Source of the DNA: Haloarcula hispanica ATCC 33960
GTDB lineage: Archaea > Halobacteriota > Halobacteria > Halobacteriales > Haloarculaceae
Assembly: GCF_000223905.1 (NCBI RefSeq)
Contig: NC_015944.1
Coordinates: 248,001-312,000, forward strand
Reading direction: 5' to 3'
Length of the DNA: 64,000 nt
Positions 54,101 through 61,873 of the stretch are shown here, in pieces. A program made the translations under genes and the position numbers. The notes under the pieces are model-generated. The model was not told the DNA's origin and ran no database searches. It was given only the letters and a program-made list of their open reading frames with translations. Position 1 is the stretch's first letter. Every line of letters begins with the position of its first letter.

Positions 54101-54172
54101 TTGGTAATCGTAGTTCGCACTCGGGTCTGTCGCCGGGTCACGCTCCTCGGGGGGTCGGGAGTCGTATGCCAT
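51128..54172 (-). CDS. FAD/Fe-S D-lactate dehydrogenase, GlcD-GlpC-type fusion
   Basis: A 1014-aa oxidase. The N-terminal FAD-binding (PCMH) domain includes VLPRGGGTSLAGQAV and NNTTGAHSLKYGKT, then the FAD-linked-oxidase C domain (GLPILLSRTGDDKHWPF). The C-terminal third carries two ferredoxin clusters, CHGCAGC...CP near residue 603 and CIGCKGCKKDC near 666, and a CCG domain (YHGHCHQKA, LDSGCCGMAG). It probably oxidises D-lactate or glycolate-type acids and passes electrons to the respiratory chain. It follows the lactate permease by 27 nt, which supports lactate as substrate. Confidence 0.9.
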   Translation of the reverse strand: MAYDSRPPEERDPATDPSANYDYQGESVHRPDLVAVLERRVDGDVRFDTYTRELFATDASAYEQRPIGVVSPVSTDDVVTVMEYCAEQGIPVLPRGGGTSLAGQAVNEAVVLDFKRHMDETLSVDPEAGRARAQAGITIARLNDRLEPHGLKFAPDPAWGDKSVLGGAIGNNTTGAHSLKYGKTDAYIEECEVVLADGTQTTFGWVGVDDLKARAAEAGPDADLETRIYAEVAKILAEDAAEIDDKYPDLKRNVSGYNLDELVDSARERGEVNLARLLAGSEGTLAVVTEATVSLEPVPQATAVAMLTYDDILSAMRDVAPILDHDPSAVEVMDDVLLDLAAETPEFADVVGMLPEETDSTLLVEFYADSADDGAQKVADLLADRLPDYDARESPSEGAAAVTDAPVNAVDALEAYDADRQAKFWKMRKAGLPILLSRTGDDKHWPFVEDTAVPAENLPEYVADIRELFDEHDTFASYYAHAGPGVLHIRPLLNLKSGDGIETMEAISDAITDLVVQYDGSVSGEHGDGRARTQWNRKLYGDDLWETFRDLKTAFDPDWRLNPGNICGDHDPAENLRYDPDYEFDAGFEPTLDWDNENGFQGMVELCHGCAGCTVHQETTGGVMCPTYRAAEEEITSTRGRANMLRSAMDGDLPEDPTDEEFVTEVLDLCIGCKGCKKDCPSGVDMAKLKAEVVHEHHQREGISLRDRLFANVETVLSLGSAFAPMSNWLLDLPGSGLLMEKTVGITEERTLPAFHRTTFRDWWADRGGALIAANKAERKALVIADPYTNYSHPDVGKAAVEVLEAAGVHVVVPDGVTDSGRPAFSKSMLDHARETARANVDVLAPRIRDGWDVVTIEPSDAVMYQVDYRDLLSGDDVDTVAANTYGVCEYLDTYRLGEAISFDEPGGSLAYHGHCHQKATKKDHHAVGVLRRAGYAVDPLDSGCCGMAGSFGYEAEHYSMSEGIADLLLGQIDDSPAERVVAPGASCRSQIDDFGDGDAEPPHPIEMVAAALQ

Positions 54173-54199
54173 AAGTAGGAAGTGAGAGAGTGGGAGGAG

Positions 54200-55978
54200 T
54201 TAGAACGCGGCCGGTGCCACGACGTATGCCAGGATGAGCGTCAATATGCCCGTGAACACGCCGTAGTACAGCACCGGTATCAGTTCGAGGCGGATGACAC
54301 GTCCCTCCTCGCCGATGAGGCCGACCACGGTGAGGGCGGCGACCACGTTGTGAATCGCGATGAGGTTGCCGATTGCGCCGCCGACCGCCTGCGCGGCGAC
54401 CACGATCTGGGTCGGCGCACCGATCTGCTGTGCGGCCTGGAACTGGAACAGTCCGAACAGGATGTCGCTGACCGTGTTCGAACCGGCGATGAACGCGCCG
54501 AACGCACCGATGAAGCCCGAGAAGAACGGGAACATCTGGCCGGTCCCGTTCGCCGTGATTTCCGACAGCAGGCCGAGCATTCCGGAGTTGATCGGCGCGG
54601 CCTCCAGCACGACGGCGCTGCCGGTCCGCTGCATGATCATGACCGTGGCGACCGCGAACCACAGTGCGACGACGGCCGGAGCGATGTTCCGAAGCGCCTC
54701 GCTCCACGAGGCCTTGATTCCATCAGTGTCCATTCCGTGGAGCGCGTACGTGATCACGGCGACGAGGACGAAGAGGCTCCCGGGGAGGTAGAACAGCTCG
54801 ACGCCCTCCGAGAACGGCGTACCGAGGATGTTACTCCACAGGAGAACGCCGTTCGTCGACAGGAACTCCTGAATCGGACTGACGACGCGGGTCACGACCA
54901 GCAGTGCGGCGACGAGGAGGTACGGCAGCCAGGCCATGCCCAGCGACATGTCCTGCGAGTGGGATTCTTCAAACGTTGCCGTGCCGCCGTCGGCCGCGAC
55001 GGTTCCCTCTCGGCTGTCACCCGTCGTGGTGCCGACGCCCTCGCCGGGCTCGATACTGCCGATCCAGTGGTCCGGCCACTGCTCCTGCGGGCCGAAGTCC
55101 CATTCGTCGTCTGGGAGGAAGTAGCCGGCCCGTAGCGTGGTCGTGACCACGAGCAGGCCAACCATCGCACCGAGCAGGGCCGGGAACGTCGGACCGAGGA
55201 AGTACGCGGTCGCGACGTAGGGTATTGCAAAGGAAGCCCACGCGAAGAGGCACAGCGGCAGGACTTCGAGCGCCGGTTTGATCGACCGCTCTTCTCCGAA
55301 GAAACGCGTCATCATCGCCACGCCGATGAACGGGATAGCGATGCCGACGATAGCGTGGATGACCGCTGCCCATACACCGATCTGAGCGACGTACGCGCCG
55401 ACGCTCTCGAAGCCGCCCTGCTGGAGCACCTGCTGTGATGCGCCCGTACCCTCTGCGAACACCACGTCACGCAGTCCGATTATCAGCGGCGTTCCGACTG
55501 CACCGAACGTGATCGCGAGGATGTTCCCCGTGAGCGCAACGACCACCGCAGCCAGCGGCGGGAAGCCCAGGCCGACCAGCAGCGGGCCGACGATGGCCGC
55601 GGGCGTCCCGAAGCCGGCCGCGCCCTCGATGAACGAGCCCATGAGGAAAACGAGCAGGATGACCTGCACGCGCCGGTCGTCGCTGATCGAGGAGAACCCC
55701 GCGTTGATGACTTCGAACGCGCCGGACTGTTTCAGCGTGTACAGCAGGAGTATGGCCCCGAAGACAATGACCAAGATTCTGGTCGCTGTCAGCGCGCCGC
55801 GTATCGACGCGGCAGCGATCAGCGTGGGCGACATCTGCCAGCCGACAAAGGCAGCGATAGCCGCAACCGCCCATGCGATGGGCATTGTCCGTGTCGCAGG
55901 CTGGTACAGCCCGACCATCAACACCGCAATCGTCGCCAGCGGCAGCAGTGCCAGGAGCACCAGCGTGTGCTCAGACAT
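54200..55978 (-). CDS. lctP: L-lactate permease family transporter
   Basis: A 592-aa LctP-type symporter for lactate and glycolate with about thirteen hydrophobic segments. Family marks: VLIVFGAILLLYTLKQSGAF-type region after TRIL, VFLMGSFIEGAAGFGTPAAI near residue 115, VTGNILAITFGAVGTP-like stretch, and SEITANGTGQMFPFFSGFIGAFGAFIAGSNT followed by FGLFQFQAAQ near the C-terminus. It is the first gene of the lactate unit, with the dehydrogenase directly downstream. A TATA-like GGTATAAATA lies at 56161-56170. Confidence 0.94.
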   Translation of the reverse strand: MSEHTLVLLALLPLATIAVLMVGLYQPATRTMPIAWAVAAIAAFVGWQMSPTLIAAASIRGALTATRILVIVFGAILLLYTLKQSGAFEVINAGFSSISDDRRVQVILLVFLMGSFIEGAAGFGTPAAIVGPLLVGLGFPPLAAVVVALTGNILAITFGAVGTPLIIGLRDVVFAEGTGASQQVLQQGGFESVGAYVAQIGVWAAVIHAIVGIAIPFIGVAMMTRFFGEERSIKPALEVLPLCLFAWASFAIPYVATAYFLGPTFPALLGAMVGLLVVTTTLRAGYFLPDDEWDFGPQEQWPDHWIGSIEPGEGVGTTTGDSREGTVAADGGTATFEESHSQDMSLGMAWLPYLLVAALLVVTRVVSPIQEFLSTNGVLLWSNILGTPFSEGVELFYLPGSLFVLVAVITYALHGMDTDGIKASWSEALRNIAPAVVALWFAVATVMIMQRTGSAVVLEAAPINSGMLGLLSEITANGTGQMFPFFSGFIGAFGAFIAGSNTVSDILFGLFQFQAAQQIGAPTQIVVAAQAVGGAIGNLIAIHNVVAALTVVGLIGEEGRVIRLELIPVLYYGVFTGILTLILAYVVAPAAF

Positions 55979-56655
55979 GGGTTCTCACCACCGGAATCCG
56001 TTCGTCCGGAGACGTGCCGCCACTGTCACCAGCTACGTGCCCTGGGAAACAGTATCGCGCTCTCATTTCTGAACCACCTCGGTACGGGCCTCTATCGCTC
56101 GAAACCTTCCGATACAGCGGTTTCTGGTAGGGTGCATCAGTCACGTCGTCTGGCAGGGAGTATTTATACCTATCTACTGTTTACATTATCGTCTACCCAG
56201 AATAGCGCCGGAACAGAAGCGAGAAGCGCTGATAGCCGAAAAAACAGGCCGTATTCTGTACGAACGTCCGGAGTGCAGTACAGTCGTGTGTATCCGGTAT
56301 AACAGTGCTTTACGCCCCGATTTCACTCGACTGTACTCTCACGCGAGCCCCTTACAGTCGTCTGTATCTGGTGGTTTCAGGGCGTTATTCACAGTCCTGT
56401 GGACGCAGTTGGAAAACGGGCCGTACCGGGGTTCAAGATCGAGGCTGTCGTCCCCTCGCTGGAACGGCGCTGGCGCGCGATAGAACGTGAACCGGACACT
56501 CGGCGCTGAGCGACACAAGACGGTCTCTGAGGCAGATGGATGTGTTGGAGGGTCTCCCGGCGAATACCCAGCGGAGACGAAAACGTATCGCGTCCGCCTG
56601 TCGTACGGATTGCCGCTTGGCCAACGCCGTTACGGCGGAGGTGGAAACCACGAGT
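55979..56655. promoter_or_regulatory. 677-base divergent promoter region with repeated TACAGTCG motif
   Basis: No gene is supported here. A strong TATA element for the lactate unit (GGTATAAATA, minus strand) is at 56161-56170, about 180 nt before the permease start. Two related 20-mers beginning TACAGTCGT lie at 56279-56298 and 56353-56372 (18 of 20 identical), with an inverted CGACTGTAC between them (about 56329-56337). They could be regulator sites for the lactate genes. Confidence 0.45.
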
Positions 56656-57396
56656 ATGACACGCGTTACAGTCTGGAACGAATACGTCCACGAGCAGGAA
56701 CACGAAGCGGTCGCGGACCTGTACCCCGACGGGATTCACGGCACTATCGCCTCGGCACTGGAAGAGCGCGGATTCGACACGGAGACCGCGACGCTGCAGG
56801 AGCCCGAACACGGGCTTACCGAGGACGTACTGGCAGAAACGGACGTTCTGACCTGGTGGGGCCACGCCGCGCACGACCAGGTCGACGACGAGGTGGTTTC
56901 CCGAGTGAAAGAGCGGGTCCTCGACGGCATGGGGCTCATCGTCCTCCACTCGGGCCATTACTCGAAGATCTTCCGCGAACTGATGGGGACGACCTGCAGT
57001 CTGAAATGGCGCGAAGCCGCCGAAACCGAGCGATTGTGGGTCGTCGAGCCGGGCCATCCCATCGCCGACGGCGTCGACGAGTACATCGAACTCCCGGAGA
57101 CCGAGATGTACGGGGAACGGTTCGACATTCCGGCACCGGATACGCTCGTGTTCAACTCCTGGTTCGAGGGCGGTGAGGTGTTCCGTTCAGGGTGTTGCTA
57201 CCGCCGCGGGGCGGGCCGAATCTTCTATTTCCGGCCGGGCCACGAGACCTATCCGATTTACCACAACGAAGCGATCCAACAAGTCCTCGCCAATGCTTGC
57301 GAGTGGGCCGCGGCCGGGGACGGTCCGGAGCCATCGTTTGGCAACGCCGATCCGATTGAAGCCATCGACGAAAGCGACGAGCGGTCGGTCCACTGA
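56656..57396 (+). CDS. ThuA-domain protein
   Basis: A 246-aa protein from ATG 56656 ([15 protein letters not shown]). It has the flavodoxin/amidotransferase-like ThuA fold: [51 protein letters not shown], and a C-terminal [20 protein letters not shown]. His and Glu residues could bind a metal or sugar. ThuA is linked to trehalose utilisation in rhizobia, but in archaea the role is unproven. No sugar transporter is adjacent. Confidence 0.85.
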   Translation: MTRVTVWNEYVHEQEHEAVADLYPDGIHGTIASALEERGFDTETATLQEPEHGLTEDVLAETDVLTWWGHAAHDQVDDEVVSRVKERVLDGMGLIVLHSGHYSKIFRELMGTTCSLKWREAAETERLWVVEPGHPIADGVDEYIELPETEMYGERFDIPAPDTLVFNSWFEGGEVFRSGCCYRRGAGRIFYFRPGHETYPIYHNEAIQQVLANACEWAAAGDGPEPSFGNADPIEAIDESDERSVH

Positions 57397-57486
57397 TTTC
57401 GGCGTCAGGTTTAGTGGCGTCGTATTCAATCGAGTCGTGTTTACACCCTATTACAACGAATACGCACAGCCGTGGACCTTGTACAG

Positions 57487-58056
57487 TCACTGTGGGAACA
57501 CGGGCTGTGTCTTGTCTCGCCATGGTTCAGCGCCTCCTAGGTGGTCGACATCGAGCTGTACCCCAGTTCGGAGTGTTGATTCGAGATGATCAAACAGCGG
57601 ATCGAGCGACGTCTCGACCGGCGACAACACCCGCCACCGATACGTACTGCCAGTGCGTTCCGATTCGAAGACGACACCATCCCCGATGTGGTCGGTGACG
57701 ATAGTGGGTACTGCACGACACCGGTCAGTGTCTGCGTGGTACGTATATACCGTTCTGGCAGTCGGTCGGCGGTCGAGAACCTGGTACTCCCGCGTCCCGG
57801 AACAGCGGTGCTCGTCGAGACACTCGTTACAGCCGTCGTCGTCGAGAAACACCTCATCGAACGTGGAGATGGCGTCAGCGGGACCGTCTACGTGGTCGAT
57901 ACGCCACATGGCGTTTTCGGTCACGGTACATGTGGCGTTCCGGAGTCGTAGCGTCGGGTACTCGTGAAACAGGTCCATTACCGGGTCGGCACCGGCAGTG
58001 AACCTGATGTTGAACTCGAACTCCTTCACAGAGAACACATGGCTCTGTGATGCCAT
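57487..58056 (-). CDS. BAT-type regulator domain without its HTH
   Basis: A 189-aa protein resembling the N-terminal sensor half of haloarchaeal bacterio-opsin-activator-like (HTH_10) regulators: FEFNIRFTAGADPVMDLFHEYP, AMWRIDHVDGP, TVYTYHADTDRCRAVPTIV and the second half YRWRVLSPVETSLDPLFDHLES. A Cys cluster (CNECLDEHRC) is in the middle. The chain stops at WRDKTQPVFPQ, just where the usual C-terminal helix-turn-helix should begin, and none is found in the following 90 bases in any frame. It may be truncated, or a sensor/decoy. Confidence 0.6.
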   Translation of the reverse strand: MASQSHVFSVKEFEFNIRFTAGADPVMDLFHEYPTLRLRNATCTVTENAMWRIDHVDGPADAISTFDEVFLDDDGCNECLDEHRCSGTREYQVLDRRPTARTVYTYHADTDRCRAVPTIVTDHIGDGVVFESERTGSTYRWRVLSPVETSLDPLFDHLESTLRTGVQLDVDHLGGAEPWRDKTQPVFPQ

Positions 58057-58275
58057 AGTGAATCAGTCGATAATGCTGTCGGTCGGTTTCAGAACCCCAA
58101 ACCGACTGCAGTGACGTAGTAAAGGCGGCAGTGCCACAAATTACGCACTTGCTTAGCCTCATCCAGTCCGAGTTTGCTTACCGCCGAATGCAGTCCGTAC
58201 TCGCTGGCCAGTGATCAGTAACACGGTATTCAGCGGTTAGCAATGAGATAGACACGTCCGGAGCCGTTTCGGAAT

Positions 58276-58854
58276 CTACTCCTCGGGACCAAACAGCGCG
58301 TCCGCGTCGGCGGGCGTATCGAAGTCGTGGAAGTGTTCCCCTTTCTCCTTCGTGAGAATATTCAGGGCCGCCGCCGCGCCGTCGCCGGCGGAGATGACTG
58401 CCTGCCACTCCTCGACTCGGACCATACCACCTGTCGCGTAGGCGTCGTCGACACTCGTCTCCATCGTCACGTCCACGTCGACGACGTCTTCAGCAGTCAT
58501 GTCACAGCCCAGCGTCTCAGCGAGGTCGCGGTTAGCCCCGGTCGCGAGGATGAGATAGGATGCTTCGTACGTGTCATCCTCGGTTGCGACCTCGAATCCG
58601 GCGTCGGTTTGGCCCACATCGGTCACCTCTGTTCCCTGCTTTCGGTCGACGCCGAAGCTGTCGACTTGTGTACGAGCAGTCTCCATGAACGCGGACCCGT
58701 CCTGAGAGCCTACTCCGAGATAGTTGAACAGGTGTGCTTTGTGCATCCAGGTCCCGTCAGTGTCGAAGACTGTCGTTTCTAGGCCGTTTTTCTGTGTGAA
58801 CAGTGCCGCACTCAGGCCGGCGGGGCCGCCGCCGACGACGAGAACGTCCGTCAT
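58276..58854 (-). CDS. single-domain FAD oxidoreductase, thioredoxin-reductase-like
   Basis: A 192-aa protein from ATG 58854 (MTDVLVVGGGPAGLSAALF); an in-frame ATG at 58893 is possible. FAD-binding GGGPAG, YLILATGANRD and the C-terminal WQAVISAGDGAAAALNIL are clear. The inserted NADPH domain and the redox CxxC of thioredoxin reductase are absent, so it is a one-domain relative (family members are about 310 aa). Electron donor and acceptor unknown. Divergent from the alcohol dehydrogenase at 58968. Confidence 0.82.
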   Translation of the reverse strand: MTDVLVVGGGPAGLSAALFTQKNGLETTVFDTDGTWMHKAHLFNYLGVGSQDGSAFMETARTQVDSFGVDRKQGTEVTDVGQTDAGFEVATEDDTYEASYLILATGANRDLAETLGCDMTAEDVVDVDVTMETSVDDAYATGGMVRVEEWQAVISAGDGAAAALNILTKEKGEHFHDFDTPADADALFGPEE

Positions 58855-58967
58855 GCCGCCTAGTTCTGTCTCACCACTGGTAATTGTTGTCATCCAATAC
58901 GAGCAGCGAAGGTGACGTACCGAAGTGGCATGAGAACGGTTTTCCACAGCCACCCCGAAGCGATCAC

Positions 58968-60008
58968 ATGCGCGCAGCCATCTACCGTGGCCCCGGTGAG
59001 ATTGCCGTCGAAGAGGTCCCGCGGCCGGAGATCGAATCGCCCACCGACGCGATTGTCCGTGTGACCCACACCGCTGTCTGTGGTTCCGACCTGTGGTTCT
59101 ATCGCGGTCAGAGCGACCGAGAGGAAGGGTCTCGCGTCGGCCACGAACCGATGGGTATCGTCGAGGAAGTCGGCGACGACGTGCGCTCAGTCGAGCCCGG
59201 CGACCGGGTGTTCGCCCCGTTCGTCATCAGCTGTGGGCGGTGTGAGTTCTGCCGGAAGGGACTGCACACGTCCTGTGTCAACGGCGACTCCTGGGGCGGC
59301 GACAACGGCGGCGGCCAGGGCGAGTACGTCAGAGCGACGGAAGCCGACGGGACGCTCGTCCGCGTTCCCGACCGCCACGCCGACGACGAGGACACGCTGG
59401 AAGCGATTCTCCCGCTGACAGACGTGATGGGGACCGGTCACCACGCGGCAGTCAGCGCCGGCGTCAGCGAGGGAGACTCCTGTATCGTGGTCGGCGACGG
59501 CGCTGTCGGACTGTGTGGCGTACTCGCGGCCCGCCGTCTCGGAGCGGAGCGGATTATCGCGATGGGCCACCACGAGGACCGGCTCGAACTCGCGGAGTCG
59601 TTCGGCGCGACCGAGACCATCGCCGCCCGTGGTCAGGACGCCGTGGACGCGGCAGACGATCTGACCAACGGCGGTGCGAACCACGTCCTGGAATGTGTCG
59701 GTGCGGCCTCAGCGATGGAGACCGCCATCGACGTCTGTCGGCCGGGCGGGACCGTCGGCTACGTCGGTGTCCCGCATGGGGTCGACGACTCCGGACTGGA
59801 CGTGTTCTCACTGTTCGGCGACAACATCGCGCTCAACGGCGGCGTGGCACCGGTTCGTGCCTACGCCGACGAACTGCTGGCCGATGTGCTGCAGGGCACA
59901 CTCGACCCGTCACCGATCTTCACGAAAACCGTCGACCTCGACGGCGTTCCCGAGGGGTATCGGGCGATGGACGAGCGCGAAGCGATCAAAGTTCTCGTCA
60001 AGCTGTAG
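58968..60008 (+). CDS. zinc-dependent alcohol dehydrogenase (threonine/sorbitol-dehydrogenase-like)
   Basis: A 346-aa MDR dehydrogenase from ATG 58968 (MRAAIYRGPGEIAVEE). Catalytic zinc region HTAVCGSDLWFYRG and RVGHEPMGIVEEV; structural zinc Cys in CGRCEFCRKGLHTSC; Rossmann CIVVGDGAVGLCGVLAARRLG and VGYVGVPHGV. The extended ILPLTDVMGTGHHAAVSAG resembles glutathione-independent formaldehyde or threonine-type dehydrogenases. The substrate is not determined. Single gene. Confidence 0.9.
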   Translation: MRAAIYRGPGEIAVEEVPRPEIESPTDAIVRVTHTAVCGSDLWFYRGQSDREEGSRVGHEPMGIVEEVGDDVRSVEPGDRVFAPFVISCGRCEFCRKGLHTSCVNGDSWGGDNGGGQGEYVRATEADGTLVRVPDRHADDEDTLEAILPLTDVMGTGHHAAVSAGVSEGDSCIVVGDGAVGLCGVLAARRLGAERIIAMGHHEDRLELAESFGATETIAARGQDAVDAADDLTNGGANHVLECVGAASAMETAIDVCRPGGTVGYVGVPHGVDDSGLDVFSLFGDNIALNGGVAPVRAYADELLADVLQGTLDPSPIFTKTVDLDGVPEGYRAMDEREAIKVLVKL

Positions 60009-60155
60009 TCGGTCTGCACTGGCAGTCAGCCAGGCAACCCACCCGGTAGCTCGTTACGCGTTCCGCGACTAGTTTCGGAGAATTCCCACGGACCAGGCTT
60101 CGGATCGGCCGATACTGGCGGTCAGCGGCGGTTCAGCTAAAGGCTAGAGACGCTG

Positions 60156-60293
60156 CTACACTAGCTTTCCGCACGACCGACAGCGAGGGCGGTCAGCCGA
60201 CGGGTCGTAGGCTAACGCAACGTCGTTGCAGTGACGGCAGTATCGGTCGGAGCCGGTGGTGTAAGAGTGCGTGTTTCCTTCGTGAACTAACAT
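60156..60293 (-). CDS. tiny zinc-ribbon protein, 45 aa
   Basis: Starts at ATG 60293 (MLVHEGNTHSYTT). The two knuckles YCRHC and PRCRSCG give one four-Cys zinc site, typical of the very small CPxCG-related zinc proteins abundant in haloarchaea. A TATA-like TTTATACC is about 20-27 nt upstream (60312-60320). Function unknown. Confidence 0.75.
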   Translation of the reverse strand: MLVHEGNTHSYTTGSDRYCRHCNDVALAYDPSADRPRCRSCGKLV

Positions 60294-60486
60294 ATGTGAG
60301 GTGATGACAGGGAGGTATAAATTCTTTCTGGACAAACAGGCCACTATACCCTTATATTCAATATATACTGCCAATAGTTACTACGATAGTAGACTATTCA
60401 TCCATATCTGGGATGTCTCTGTCACAATGGGCCTATTCGATAGTATGCTCCGAGTGTCCGTGCGTCGGCTGCCGTATCGTTGTCGC

Positions 60487-61698
60487 TCAGGCCTCGAACC
60501 CACCGTTGATGATATCCGCGACCCGCTTGCGGTCGAATAACTGTTCCTCGGCCGGGATTTCGGGATACGGCCCCTCAGTGTACGTCGGCCATTCGCCGAA
60601 CTGCTCGGGATACAGTTGCTTTGCGGTCATCTCCAGTTGGAAGAGATGCAGTATCGGACCCTGATATCTCGCTCCCTGGGGGTAGATCCGGTCGTTCTGT
60701 ACGGCCGTGATTTCCGATCCGACCGGGTCGGATTTAAACGCCTCCCGTCGCTCCGGAAGGCTCGTGTTCGGCTCGAACCCGCCGAGGTGCAGGATGACGT
60801 CCGGGTCCGCCGCAAGCAGCGTCTCGAAGTCGACCACGGAGTTCGTCTCGACCGAGCCCTCGAAGGCATCCCGCGCTCCGAACGGGCGGGTGTGTGCGGT
60901 CAGGAATCCGGGGTTGTCAAGGGTATAGGCGTAGATCTCGTCGAGATCAGCCGCGGCGAGCAGTACCGCCGACGGGCGCTCCGACTCGGGCGGCAGGTTC
61001 GCGTCGATGGTCGAGCGCATCTCGTCGTGAACCGCCGCAAGCGCCTCGTATCGGGCCTGTTCTTGGAACGCCTCAGCCACGAGTTCGAACTGCTCCCAGA
61101 GAGTGTAGTACTCGTAGTCCCCCCATCCGGACGGGGGTTCGGCGTGTCGGTCACTCAGCGAGTTGCCGAACCACGGCGAGACGTTGGTGGCGATCTCTTC
61201 GAAGTCCTCACGGTCCCAGTTGTCCTGTTTGGCGATCCAGGCCGGGTCTGCCAGGTGGATATCGCTGTCCAGTTCGTACAGTTTCTCTTTGCTCGGTTTC
61301 CACGAAGAGTACAGCCCGGTCCAGTCCAGCGACACGCCCGGCAATCGTTCGACGAACTGGTTCCACAGCCCACTGTAATAGTCCGGCGCGTGCATTGCCG
61401 TGACAGTGTCCCCGCGACCCAGGGCGAGCGCCATGTCTGCGTGGTGCGTGAGCCGCGTGAAGACGGTCTCCGGTGGCGAGTCGAAGGTCACCGCTCCCAT
61501 CGGGGACATCGACACGGAGTACGACCCGTCTGCAGTTGTCGTGTCCGTCTCCGTCACGGCCTCCGTCGGCGCGGAGCCGGTTCCCCGCTCGGCATCACCG
61601 GTGCATCCCGCAAGCAGCCCGGCACTGAGAACCGTGCCCCCATACTTGACGTACTCTCTTCGCGTCGGTGACTCGATGTCAGTGGTGTCGTCAGCCAT
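60487..61698 (-). CDS. Fe(III)/siderophore ABC transporter substrate-binding lipoprotein
   Basis: A 403-aa extracellular binding protein. The N-terminus has TRREYVKYGG followed by a lipobox LLAGC, so it is exported (probably Tat) and lipid-anchored. The binding-protein fold shows DSPPETVFTRLTHHADMALALG, DIHLADPAWIAK, LLAADPDVILHLGGFEP and a C-terminal LFDRKRVADIING. It delivers an iron chelate to the FecCD/ATPase pair encoded upstream on the same strand. A TTAGG-N4-CCTAA box lies between its TATA element and the ATG, indicating metal-dependent repression. Confidence 0.9.
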   Translation of the reverse strand: MADDTTDIESPTRREYVKYGGTVLSAGLLAGCTGDAERGTGSAPTEAVTETDTTTADGSYSVSMSPMGAVTFDSPPETVFTRLTHHADMALALGRGDTVTAMHAPDYYSGLWNQFVERLPGVSLDWTGLYSSWKPSKEKLYELDSDIHLADPAWIAKQDNWDREDFEEIATNVSPWFGNSLSDRHAEPPSGWGDYEYYTLWEQFELVAEAFQEQARYEALAAVHDEMRSTIDANLPPESERPSAVLLAAADLDEIYAYTLDNPGFLTAHTRPFGARDAFEGSVETNSVVDFETLLAADPDVILHLGGFEPNTSLPERREAFKSDPVGSEITAVQNDRIYPQGARYQGPILHLFQLEMTAKQLYPEQFGEWPTYTEGPYPEIPAEEQLFDRKRVADIINGGFEA

Positions 61699-61702
61699 TG
61701 TT

Positions 61703-61716
61703 TTAGGCTAGCCTAA
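61703..61716. promoter_or_regulatory. DtxR/metal box 3 (TTAGG-N4-CCTAA)
   Basis: Inverted repeat TTAGGCTAGCCTAA, itself a perfect 14-bp palindrome, lies 4 nt before the binding-protein ATG at 61698. An AT-rich TATATATTTTTT element (minus strand) adjoins it. Same design as the boxes at 22218 and 25053. Confidence 0.8.
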
Positions 61717-61754
61717 AAAATATATAGATGTTCCGGTTCACCAACCCGGAACAA

Positions 61755-61832
61755 TCCAGTATCAAGCGCCGAGTCCGGCGTCCGTGGGAAGAGTCCAGTA
61801 TCAAGCGCAGAGCCCGACGTCCGTGAGAAAAA
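61755..61832. repeat. two tandem copies of a 39-bp repeat
   Basis: Copy 1 (61755-61793) and copy 2 (61794-61832) both begin TCCAGTATCAAGCGC and continue through CGTCCGTG, with a few substitutions. The pair lies between the ATPase gene stop and the metal box. It may be a local duplication with no function, or part of the binding-protein leader. Confidence 0.65.
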
Positions 61833-61873
61833 TCCGTGGGCCAGAGTGCGATTTCGTGGTGGTCTTACTGGCC

